A stretch of 43,716 nt of DNA, from the NCBI GenBank assembly GCA_003344405.1, contig NOWV01000344.1, positions 1-43,716 of the forward strand. The letters are read 5' to 3'. How positions within the stretch are numbered: the stretch's first letter is position 1; every line of letters begins with the position of its first letter. The DNA is from Trichoplax sp. H2 (Eukaryota > Placozoa > Uniplacotomia > Trichoplacea). The position numbers were made by a program, and so were the translations under genes. Under the pieces are notes generated by a model. The model made no database searches. It was not told where the DNA came from and saw nothing but the letters and a program-made list of their open reading frames with translations. This document shows, piece after piece, positions 35,083 through 43,716 of the stretch.

Positions 35083-35959
35083 GAGCAGTATTGAATTACT
35101 ATTCTATAGCACAGTTATAATAGAAAGAAGCTGTTAGTTGCAGCTTTTTCTAGTAGTCCATAGGTGTCACCAGCTTATGACTTTGTTGACACTAATTGCT
35201 TGGTGAGATCTGCAGTCATAGACAACTCAATCCTACGGCCTACAGGTGGCTGGAGAATGGAGTAGTCCATTGCTGGTAGAGGTATGCTGTCAACAGTCGA
35301 GTAAAATCAAGTCCAATAGCCAATGACGATATAGCCATTAGGCCATGGATGGATTACTGACTGCAATAAAAAAGTAAATGATACCTTGAGTCTAGAAATG
35401 CTCTCATTGTTTTGTATGTTGCTCTCTGCTCCAAGGTTTCTTTCTAACTGTAGTCTTACCGCATTCTGTCGTTGGTAGAACTTTATATGGCAGTCATTTG
35501 AAGCGAATACCGCAAACAGCGCTATAGACCTAGTCATGGGCTAGTAGTTCATGGGGTAGTAGTCCATCGCTAGTATGAAAGAATTGGGTTACTGTAGACC
35601 ATTATTGCCATAGTAACGTAGTGAGCTACGCCCAACAAATCTGCAAAGTAAGCTACACACCCGTAAGTGTGGTATTATGCAAAGGATGTAAATAGAAATA
35701 CCTTAGCCATCTCCATTAACGTCCAAAATTATCGATCTTATCTCAAATCTTGACTGATACTCTATAATTTCATCTGCATTAGGGTACAACTCTACTGCTA
35801 AAATGCCTCTCTCTCAGAATTTGATCCAAATTATTGATAAATGTTTAAACGAATAGACTGATGTGCCAGTAAGTGAATTCTATGCAGGCTGCTCGTAAAT
35901 CATTCAATCATCAAAACTGACTATATTACGAAAATAATCTCATGTCAAAGATCAAGTCT
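35083..35959. other. Intergenic, small dispersed TAGTAGTCCAT repeats
   Basis: No gene seen. The short motif TAGTAGTCCAT or close variants recurs near 35153, 35263 and 35560. A 76-codon minus frame (35307-35537) has no recognisable feature. Confidence 0.4.
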
Positions 35960-37010
35960 GCCTAACTCTTTCTATTTTGAAAAATAGACAAGATAAACAT
36001 TTTATTACTTTAGTTAAATTGATGAGTCAACATTCAGTTCAAGGTGTACAAAGTTTAAGAGATAAAATTTTGACGGAAACAAAGCAATTTATTTCCCATG
36101 ATGATCAATCAATCTTGTATAATATTCAATCGCAAGATAGCGAAACAAATATAGGTAATAAAGATTAGTATTGATATAGCATTAAATTTTTAAATCGTTA
36201 TCAGATTCGCAACTCTTTAGTCTGTTACTGCCGATGTTATTTCATTATACATTCTCTATTTTAATAATGTACCAGTCATATCAAATAGTAATAACTCGAA
36301 TAGACTATAACAGTAGTGATCGCTAGCTAATTTCAAGCCAAATTAATAATTTCCTAGAACCCAAGATGATGCTTAGTGGTTCTCTACAAGAAAATACTCT
36401 AAACACTTGTGGGGGCGAATTAGTTCGTCATATGCCTAGCAATGATATTGCAGTTGAACTTTATAATCGAAAGACTCTAACAATCATAGAATTGCAAGAA
36501 CTGATCAGTATAGAAGAGCAGCGACAAAAAGCGAAAGGCTGCTGAAGTTCATATGTCAACGAAATATGGCAGCCTTTGCAACATTCCTCAAAATTTTAAA
36601 AAGTGATAAACTATGTTATTCCTTTCTTGGGAAAATGTTAGAAACAGAAATTAAAAATTTAGAAGTAGTATTTTAGCTTTGTAATAGAGATTTATCATTC
36701 GAGATGGTAATACAGAATTAGCAGAATCTTATAATTTTTTATTTATATCAGAAGGTATACATTTTATTGAGAGTATATTTGGCTCCATTTAGGATAAAGT
36801 AAAATAGTATAAATAAGTTGGTCTTTTCTGCACAAATGTAAGCATTCATTTTTGGAATGTGAGATATTTGATTTACTAATACTGTTAAAAGTGTGCGAGC
36901 ATCTTGGAATAAGCTGAGATGTAACAATGTCAATGAATGAACAAATTCTCTTACGGCATTTATTAAAATTTGTTTTCTATGCACTGATGATTCCGTTAAC
37001 GTAGCCGTTT
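35960..37010 (+). pseudogene. Frame-broken remnants of an unrecognised gene
   Basis: Coding-like pieces on the plus strand lie one after another in different frames. 35977-36168 carries DKHFITLVKLMSQHSVQGV and ends at TAG. 36334-36543 carries a piece around CGGELVRHMPSND and LTIIELQELISIEEQRQK, ends at TGA, and appears to continue after a one-base shift as KAAEVHMSTKYGSL. 36675-36791 carries DGNTELAESYNFLFISEG. 36890-37005 carries VRASWNKLRC and LTAFIKICFLCTDDS. I see no splice sites that would join these cleanly, and stops separate them, so I read this as one decayed gene. An unspliced mixture of real exons is possible. I cannot name the family. Confidence 0.35.
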
Positions 37011-37026
37011 ATGCAACATTATTTTG

Positions 37027-37052
37027 ATTTTATTTATTTTATTTATTTAGTA
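37027..37052. repeat. TTTA-rich simple repeat
   Basis: Short (TTTA/TTTTA)n tract in AT-rich DNA. Confidence 0.7.
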
Positions 37053-37180
37053 GAAATTTTTTGTCTAGTATAATTTATGCAATATCTATGAATATTTATT
37101 TTGTCCCAACTAGAGTTGCATTTTCAAAGTTACTTCCATATCTCGGATTACTAGGACGAATTACTAATCTTTTGTTCAGC

Positions 37181-37329
37181 TTGAAAATATAAAGTAATTT
37201 GCTGGCTTTATATGTGTGTTATCCTCACATCTCAGATTATGTATTCAAGAAAAAATTTGCAAGTTTCATGTTCGAATTGAAATATATAAAGTAACTTTCT
37301 GGCTTTATTTTGTGTGTTATCCCTACAGA
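37181..37329. repeat. Two direct ~50-bp repeats, ~97 bp apart
   Basis: 37181-37230 and 37277-37329 share TTGAAA(A)TATA(TA)AAGTAA, TGGCTTTAT and GTGTGTTATCC. A local tandem duplication with an unrelated spacer. Confidence 0.7.
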
Positions 37330-38364
37330 TATTACGAATAAACTGAAAAGGTTTCTATACTTGAGTGGTTCAAAATTTATGTACGACAAAGTTATGATGC
37401 GCAATATGTAATTAAGGTTTGATTAATTATATGCTTAGCTTATGTCCTAAATTTGCACAATGTTCAGGAAAGGTAAAACATTTTAGATATTTAACAAGCA
37501 TAAGATAGTTCCTAAATTATAGTCCCATCACAACCTGTATCATTGGACCTGTGTACCGTACTTCTGAACTTTAACAACCTTTCTAACTTGTCAGGACGCA
37601 AGTGGAAGAAATGCAACTTTAATTTTCGTTAATAATATAGGCATAATAATTATACTGTAATAACACCAATATCAATCAACACTACTCCAGCGCATCAATC
37701 GTAATCATTTAAATTATAATTTTAGCATATTTCTATCGTGACTCTTATTAATGTTCATAAATATTGCATAATTCAAATGCTGCATCTCTTACATTTTAAA
37801 ATTCGTCTTGGATTACTAAAATGTTCGCCTGTTGACTCAAAGGTGCAGCACAATGCTTTATTGATCGTTTTCATGGAACTTTAAATACTGATATCTTTAG
37901 TGATAAATACCTTTTTAAAGAAAGAAGAAAATTTTGTAAATCTACCATAAACAAAGCTCGTAATTAACTAATGCATCTCTGATAATATCATACATAATCC
38001 ATAGACTTGGTAATAAATATTGAAGCAGCAAAAGACTTGATATTGCTTGCATAATCCAGTAGGTGTAACTAAAATAGTTCGAAGCTACTTAAGTTCACAT
38101 TCAATTATAATTTAATGACCTATACACTATTTGATAATTTAATGAATGAATTAATTGTAGGTTTAAGCTAAAACCTTTTTCATAAATAGCAATTTTCAAG
38201 GTGATATGTTTTAAAACAAGATAAACTAAAAGATTTTATATAGTTCGTTTATGGGCTTCAACTATGATGTATCGAATGTTATATACAGCCAACTTGGTGG
38301 AACGAAAATTGTGGACTCTATCAGGATTAAATTACGCGTAATGTAAGTAATCTTGGTTAGATTG
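37330..38364. other. Intergenic, nothing recognised
   Basis: About 1 kb between the direct repeats and the SDR pseudogene. No feature is seen. Confidence 0.45.
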
Positions 38365-39355
38365 TCTAGTCATTTCTTCCCTTACTTCCCATAACTTTTT
38401 AACAAGTCCATCATCATCGCTTGTAGTGCACAGCCTATTTGATAACAATTAGCAAAGTATTTACCTGTAATGCCATTTAAAGATTCATTGACTGCCCAAT
38501 GTATTAAAGTTTAAGCTCCTTGTTTGTATGTCTTCAGAAGAAGCCATAGAAAAAGGGCTATTAAAATATTTAAGATGTCGATTTGCTGTATAGAAAAATG
38601 ATAATAAAGACCTGTATTGACTGCTCCAGGATGCAACAAATTGACTGTAACACCTGTACCCACTAATCTTTGAGCCAATTCACGAGTAAAATAAAACATT
38701 GGCCAGTTAACACTGAAAATAAGCAGTGTGAGAACCGTAATTTTTTGACCATTTAAAACATCAATACTGATCTTAGCAAAGAAATGCTTTCTCGATGTCA
38801 ATACAACTATTCTACTAGGCGAACATATTTATTTTTAATTTATCTATTAGTAAGTTGATCAATAAAAAGTGGCTTAAATGATTGGTCCCCCATTGCATTT
38901 TAAATCTGCCTGCCGTCTGGCCATGTATGAACACATCATTACGCCAGTATTATTAATCAAAATATCCAGAAGAGTTTCATTTTTGTTAAAATCGTTGGCA
39001 AAATTGCGTTCAGATTGTAACGATGCAAGACCAAGCTTTTGTAAGACAATAATATTACTTTCACTAAATTCAATAATATTTCTGACTACAGCAGTTGCTT
39101 TATTTTGGTTACGACACGCTACGATAAATCCTAGCTCCTCGTTTACCTAAATCGATAGCCATTTCTTTCCCGATACCAGGTATTGCCACCAGTAATCAAG
39201 TCAGCCTTGTTAATTATCGAGTCGAGCTTTACTGCGGCAAGAACCACCTTGCATGTACTGTAGCATCTTAATAGAAAGAGGAAAATGCTAATGATACCAA
39301 CAGCAGAGGCAATTTCAGGTACAATTGTCATGATTATAGTTTGATATTTAACCAT
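38365..39355 (-). pseudogene. Decayed retinol-dehydrogenase-like SDR
   Basis: Aligns end to end with the intact SDR at 40855-41826. It starts with an ATG (39355, or 39331 at the aligned Met) and the hydrophobic anchor. It reaches the nucleotide-binding TGGNT, where a one-base insertion (about 39180) shifts the frame. A second one-base insertion follows in GARI. The NNAG motif is NNTG. Stops interrupt the region after GTNHL, and the equivalent of the VVVSSKAHRRG stretch is scrambled. A late open piece (38511-38801) still shows GVTVNLLHPGAVNTG and KTYKQGA, then a TAA in place of Gln and another shift near the C-terminus. The active-site Tyr region is not conserved. It is clearly non-functional. 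Confidence 0.9.
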
Positions 39356-40809
39356 TTGGTTTCAGTTTGATATTTCAATCTACAGTACAAGAGGAAAAGA
39401 TAGTCGTTGTGTCATCGTTTATAATCGATTTTCTAATCATTGTTAATTGCAGCACTGTTGAGATTTGTTGCTGTACTACTGCGTAGAAAACTAAGCTCAA
39501 TTAATGATAAAAGAATACGTGTCGAGATTAGATGAGAATTGGACGATCGAAAGGGAAATCTTCAACGTTTACTTCCCTATTCTGTTATACAGGGAAGAAA
39601 TCACCTTCAATGAACTACTACATTATGGGAGTTCTTCTATCATACGGGACAGCACACCTAGTAGAGCCTCGCGAATGAGATATGTTGAATAATAGAGTTT
39701 TGTATGATAGGATCGCGTTGCAATTTGTAAACGGACTTACTGAATGCTTTCAGAAGCTAGGTGATCTAGATCTAACGGGAAATTATTTACTTACTACTTT
39801 GAAACAGTAGTAAATTCTCTTCTCGAAAGTAGATTGACATTTGTTTACTTTCTAAATTGCTACTTCTGCTACAGTACCATCCATGGTCTGTGGGCTAGTA
39901 GTAGTCTGTGACAAAGTAGCAGTAGCTAGCTTTAGCAGCTCTAAGATACTTTCAAAGTTTTGGCTAATTTCGATTGAAATGTTCGTACTGTTTAAGATCT
40001 GCTGGTCTGCTACCCATAAACGACATAAAACTCGAATAATGATTGCAGTCATAACGATATCGTACACGATTCAATAGAGCAAGTATTCCATACGGAGTGT
40101 ACAAAAAGCTTTCTGGATAATACCGGCATATTTCATGGTAAATTGCTGTCTTAAATTAGGATAAAATTACTGCCTGTGTTGAATTTTTATAACAGTGTTA
40201 CTGTAATCATAATATGCCTGAAAGAAGGGTTGAAAAATTGGGCAACAACAGTGATAATTGCTTTATCATGACGACATAGTATTGAACTAGTAGACTGTAG
40301 AAGTGTTAAGATATTAGGATATGGAAACCTTTGCAGTTACCTTCTATACATGCTTATGGTGCTCGATCGGTTGAAATGAATTTATTATTGTTCCATAAAG
40401 TAACATAATTAGATGAGCATGAGAGCATTAACTATCAGCATAATAAATCATTTCGGTCATTTAAGTAAATTTTAATTTTCTTTTCTTTATTGGGATTGTT
40501 TCTCTATCGTACAGCCACAGAATTTGCGAATTTAAATGACAACTAAGAAGGGTGTCATTTTAGTTTTAGATTCAAGTTCTATCTTGAAAATCCTTGCTAC
40601 TGTAGTAAGCCCATAGAGTGACAATATGGTAATATTATTTATCATTTCCTTGTCATCCTTTACCATGAATACATCTATCAGATCTACAGTATAGTAGTTG
40701 AAATAGAAACTAACAGGAATTGTAGTAAATACACTTCTACCTAATTTTTAGCATAGCATAGTCATTGATGGCTGAAGAAGCGAATGGCGTAGTAAGGCTT
40801 CTGCAGCAT
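39356..40809. other. Intergenic between SDR copies
   Basis: No supported gene. Short open frames at 39504-39692 and 39883-40077 lack recognisable motifs. TAGTAG/CAGTAG-rich patches occur near 39890-39930. Confidence 0.45.
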
Positions 40810-40815
40810 TTTATT
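40810..40815 (-). terminator. Poly(A) signal AATAAA for the minus-strand SDR
   Basis: TTTATT on the plus strand reads AATAAA on the gene strand, about 40 bp after the SDR stop codon, a normal distance for a compact 3' UTR. Confidence 0.5.
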
Positions 40816-40854
40816 CATGTAAATGATACACTTTATATCGTGATCCACATAATT

Positions 40855-41826
40855 TTACGAATCCCGACTCGAGAATCCAGTCCATTCTTCGCTTACTTCC
40901 CACAATTTTTTTGCCACGCCATCATCACAAGCTTGCGGTGCACAGTCTTTCTGACGGCAGTCAGCAAAGTATTCACCAGTTACTCCATTTAATGACTCAT
41001 CGACTGCACAAAAGATGGTGGTTTGAGCTCCTTGTTTGGATGTTTTCAGTACAAGCCAAAATAAGGGTGCTAATAAAAAATTGAAAAGGCCGACTTGATA
41101 GATAGAGAAATGGCGAAGAAGATCGGTATGAACTACGCCTGGATGTAACGAATTGGCAGTAACACCAGTGCCTTGTAATCTATGAGACAACTGACGAACA
41201 AATAAAACATTGGCCAGTTTACTTTGAAAATATGCAGTGTAAGGGTTGTAATTTTGGGGGTTATTTAAATCATGGAAATTCATTTTGCCACGTCGATGAG
41301 CTTTGGAACTGACAACGACAATTCTGCTTGGTGTACAGGCTTTCAATTTATCTAATAATAAATTCGTTAATAAAAAGTGGCCTAAATGATTGGTCCCAAA
41401 TTGCATTTCAAATCCATCTGCAGTTTGCGTGTACGGGCACATCATCACGCCAGCGTTATTAATTAAAATGTCTAGACGAGCTTCATTCTCGTTAAAATGC
41501 TTGGCAAAATCACGTACAGATTGGAACGATGCAAGATCGAGTTTTCGAAAGACAACATTGCTATTTCCACTTAACTTAATAATATCTCTAATAGCATCCA
41601 TGGCTTTACTTTCACTACGACAAGCTAAAATAATTCGAGCACCTCGTTTAGCTAAATCGATAGCCGTTTCTTTACCGATGCCAGTATTGCCACCAGTAAT
41701 AATAACTGTTTTATGATCCAGTCGAGCTTGACTACGACATGAGCCACCTCTCAAATAGCATCTTAAAAGGAAGATTGAAACACCAGTGATCCCAACAACC
41801 GCTGCAATTTCAGTAGTCGATAGCAT
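40855..41826 (-). CDS. Retinol-dehydrogenase-like short-chain dehydrogenase (RDH11-14 group), 323 aa
   Basis: An NAD(P)H-dependent SDR of the membrane-anchored RDH11/12/13/14 type, which interconvert retinoid or lipid alcohols and aldehydes at the ER or mitochondrial membrane. The N-terminal hydrophobic anchor spans about residues 7-21. The cofactor motif TGGNTGIG is at 44-51, ACR at 68-70 (Arg suggests NADP(H)), DLAS at 97-100, NNAG at 123-126 and N146 in GTNHLGH. The catalytic Ser is in VSS (173-174), and YFQSK at 199-203 supplies Tyr and Lys; HPG follows at 228-230. All catalytic residues are present in one exon. The frame is open nine codons further upstream, but the first ATG is at 41826. 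The start sits just inside a minisatellite. It is a close paralogue of the plus-strand copy at 43246. The substrate is not predictable; retinal is a family guess. Confidence 0.93.
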   Translation of the reverse strand: MLSTTEIAAVVGITGVSIFLLRCYLRGGSCRSQARLDHKTVIITGGNTGIGKETAIDLAKRGARIILACRSESKAMDAIRDIIKLSGNSNVVFRKLDLASFQSVRDFAKHFNENEARLDILINNAGVMMCPYTQTADGFEMQFGTNHLGHFLLTNLLLDKLKACTPSRIVVVSSKAHRRGKMNFHDLNNPQNYNPYTAYFQSKLANVLFVRQLSHRLQGTGVTANSLHPGVVHTDLLRHFSIYQVGLFNFLLAPLFWLVLKTSKQGAQTTIFCAVDESLNGVTGEYFADCRQKDCAPQACDDGVAKKLWEVSEEWTGFSSRDS

Positions 41827-41842
41827 ATTGACGATTTGATCA

Positions 41843-42303
41843 AGTAATACCAATGAGACTATTTTGATCGACCACGACAGATTAATGATCAGTAGTGGAA
41901 TGGACTTTTAATTCCTGTATAGTAACTAGACCACAGTAATTTTGCTTTTTCAGTCTAGTAATAGCAATGAGACTATTTCGATCGAACACGACAGATTAAT
42001 GATCAGCAGTGGAATGGACTTTTAATTCCTGTATAGTAACTCCAACACCACAATAATTTTGCTTTTTCAGTCAAGTAATACCAATGAGACTATTTCGATC
42101 GACCACGACAGATGAACGATCAGTAGTGGAATGGACTTTTAATTCCTGTATAGTAACTAGACCACAGTAATTTTGCTTTTTCAGTCTAGTAATACCAATG
42201 AGACTATTTCGATCGAACACGACAGATTAATGATCAGCAGTGGAATAGACTCTTCATTCCTGTATAGTAACTACAACACCACAGTAATTTTGCCTTTTCA
42301 GTC
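41843..42303. repeat. Minisatellite, ~115-bp unit, four copies as two 231-bp dimers
   Basis: Units start at AGTAAT positions 41843, 41957, 42074 and 42188, with spacings 114, 117, 114. Units 1 and 3 share CTAGACCACAG; units 2 and 4 share an AACACCAC variant. The array therefore grew by duplicating a dimer. It covers the upstream region of the minus-strand SDR, from 17 bp before its ATG. Confidence 0.9.
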
Positions 42304-42550
42304 TACGATAGGATTGCGACTTTGTTGGGGGGTCTGCAGATGCCAACTTCCTCTTTCGAGCAAGAAGTGTTGTAATTGATTTTTGCACTAAACTGACTAA
42401 AGGGCAGCGTATGAAAGTCGATTCTTTCTAACAAGGTCAATAGGAAGCAGCAGAAAGCAGGACTGTTCCAAGTTGTAAGCTACAACTAGTCTAAAAGCTT
42501 ATGCAGAGATTTTGGGATATGCTGTAAAAAGGTCATGAACCGAAATAATA

Positions 42551-42735
42551 TGCACTAGTTGTTTGTGCATTTGTATTGTCTGCCTGTTTCGTCGTCGTCT
42601 ACGTTGCTGACTAAATAGTCGAGGGATCTAATGTACACTACAGACCCTTAATGGTAAAAGACTCTAATGTACACTAGTTGTTTGTGCATTTGTAATGTCT
42701 ATCTGGTTTGTGAAAGTAAACGTTGCTGAATAAAT
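42551..42735. repeat. Direct repeat pair, ~65 bp, 121 bp apart
   Basis: 42551-42617 and 42671-42735 share CACTAGTTGTTTGTGCATTT, TGTCT.TCTG.TT and ACGTTGCTGA.TAAATA. A small local duplication. Confidence 0.8.
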
Positions 42736-42799
42736 ACTCTTATTTCCCTTAGGATGTTTTCCACTCCTTTTTCCGTAGTCTTCCATCAACGACGCTTAA

Positions 42800-43172
42800 A
42801 TAACGTAATGAATAGAGTTGAATAACGCAGGAAACAGTCTAGTATTTTAACAGTAAAATCCATACTAGTTTACCTGTGTACCCTATTTAAACAAATAACC
42901 TACTAAACAGAGTTGAGTAATACATAACTAGACCGTCTTTTAACTGAATCTGATCTACTTTGCCTATGTACCCTATTTAAACAAATAACCTACTAAACAG
43001 AGTTGAATAATGCAGGAGACAGTGTAGTATTTTAACAGTAAAATCTGATCTAGTTTGCCTATGTACCCTATTTAAACAAATAACCTACTAAACAGAGTTG
43101 ATAATACAGGAGACAGTCTAGTATTTCAACAGTAAAATCTAATTTAGACTGGTTTACGTGTTTACCCTATCT
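42800..43172. repeat. Minisatellite, 90-99-bp unit, about four copies
   Basis: TACCCTATTTAAAC (last copy TACCCTATCTAAAG) recurs at 42879, 42969, 43064 and 43163, each after an AGAGTTGA..AATA, AGTATTT.AACAGTAAAATC context. It ends about 75 bp before the start of the plus-strand SDR. Confidence 0.9.
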
Positions 43173-43178
43173 AAAGCA

Positions 43179-43188
43179 ACGCCATTTT
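43179..43188 (-). promoter_or_regulatory. YY1-like core motif upstream of the plus-strand SDR
   Basis: ACGCCATTTT reads AAAATGGCGT on the other strand, close to the AANATGGCG core bound by YY1. It lies 58 bp before the ATG in the only non-repetitive stretch of the upstream region. It is a single short match, so weak evidence. Confidence 0.3.
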
Positions 43189-43245
43189 GTTGTTTATTTG
43201 CAATTCAAACTCTTCCTTTTACCGGCGTTGCAACTGCTAAACTCA

Positions 43246-43716
43246 ATGATGGTCAACATGCCATCGACTCCTGAAATTGCTGCTGTAGTTGGTATCACTG
43301 CGATTTCTTTCGGACTACTACGATATTTTGTGCAAGGTGGTATCTGTCGTAGTAAAGCTCGTCTGGATAACAAGACAGTCATTATTACCGGAGCCAACAC
43401 TGGTATCGGGAAAGAAACAGCCATTGATTTAGCTAAACGAGGCGCTAGAATTATTGTAGCTTGTCGTAATGAAAGTAAAGGGACGACAGCTGCCAAAGAA
43501 ATTATTCAATTAAGCGGTAATACTCAAGTTGTCTTTCGAAAGCTCGATCTAGCATCATTTCAATCCATACGTCATTTTGCTAATCATTTTAACGAGAATG
43601 AAGATCGTCTGGATATTTTAATTAATAATGCTGGCGTTTTATGGTGTCCGTATATGGAGACTGAAGACGGATTTGAAATGCAATTTGGAACCAACCATTT
43701 AGGCCATTTCTTATTG
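43246..43716 (+). CDS. Retinol-dehydrogenase-like SDR, 5' part (cut by window end)
   Basis: The first 157 codons of a close paralogue of the SDR at 40855-41826, in opposite orientation. An N-terminal hydrophobic anchor (about residues 11-25) is followed by TGANTGIG at 48-55, ACRNES at 72-77, LDLAS at 100-104, NNAG at 127-130 and GTNHLGHF at 148-155. Every motif present in this part is intact and no stop interrupts it. The Ser-Tyr-Lys catalytic part lies beyond the window. Start choice: tandem ATGs at 43246 and 43249, and a third at 43258 that aligns with the Met of the paralogue; I take the first. Its activity should match its paralogue (NADPH-linked retinoid or lipid aldehyde reduction), by family inference. 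Confidence 0.92.
   Translation, partial: MMVNMPSTPEIAAVVGITAISFGLLRYFVQGGICRSKARLDNKTVIITGANTGIGKETAIDLAKRGARIIVACRNESKGTTAAKEIIQLSGNTQVVFRKLDLASFQSIRHFANHFNENEDRLDILINNAGVLWCPYMETEDGFEMQFGTNHLGHFLL

Noticed and set aside
41390-41716. 108-codon plus-strand open frame, and similar ones at 38878-39150 (plus) and 43194-43496 (minus)
   Set aside because: They are antisense frames of the three SDR copies. They appear in all three because the sense sequence is conserved, and they have no features of their own.
40855-41853. Upstream extension of the SDR by nine codons to a TTG
   Set aside because: A non-ATG start is unlikely in an animal nuclear gene, and the extension runs into the minisatellite. 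The ATG at 41826 aligns with a Met in the paralogue.
42800-43172. Regular direct repeats that might suggest a CRISPR array
   Set aside because: Units are 90-99 bp and repeat throughout, without short repeats and unique spacers. The setting is eukaryotic. This is a minisatellite.

Overview
This window looks like nuclear DNA of an AT-rich, intron-bearing animal. A ciliary adenylate kinase (AK7) is split into 23 short exons with GT-AG introns, class A seven-transmembrane receptors are encoded by single exons, and microsomal retinol-dehydrogenase-like SDR genes lie in a cluster. The compact genes, the many intronless GPCRs and the base composition would fit a placozoan such as Trichoplax. That assignment is inference from style; no species marker is visible.

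Layout. 1-6942 is non-coding apart from a ~550-bp LTR-like repeat with a primer-binding-site-like tail (2313-2862). 6943-8136 (minus) is an intact, intronless, unrecognised 397-aa gene; a decayed paralogue with four in-frame stops lies at 18060-19292. 9280-11369 and 15752-16012 hold three 20-N gaps whose flanks repeat each other, so contig order here is doubtful. The contig 11370-15751 carries an intact class A GPCR (14605-15561). 16331-17926 and 21819-25737 are two copies of an old segmental duplication. The second copy carries a solo LTR (21964-22516) with a perfect 5-bp target duplication, and a ~1.9-kb insert with a second GPCR (23542-24689, minus) broken by a one-base frameshift in a T6 run. 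Just before it lies a second LTR-like copy with a primer-binding site and a gag-like scrap (20883-21650).

25738-29335 shows nothing recognisable. 29336-34538 (minus) is AK7, reconstructed exon by exon to 694 aa. A full RFX X-box palindrome lies 189 bp upstream of its start codon, as expected for a ciliary gene. 34739-34936 is a GTACTGTA/TACAGTAC-rich array, followed by an interstitial telomere-like TTAGGG tract (35044-35082). 35960-37010 holds frame-broken coding-like remnants (plus) that I cannot name.

The right end is an SDR cluster: a pseudogene (38365-39355, minus), an intact gene (40855-41826, minus) and the 5' half of a third (43246 to window end, plus). The last two are head-to-head, and the 1.4 kb between them is packed with minisatellites.

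The genes do not form an operon-like system. The region is best read as gene-family birth and death (GPCRs, SDRs and an unknown family) among retroelement debris, beside one conserved ciliary gene. The best candidates for something new are the unknown intronless family and the X-box on AK7.
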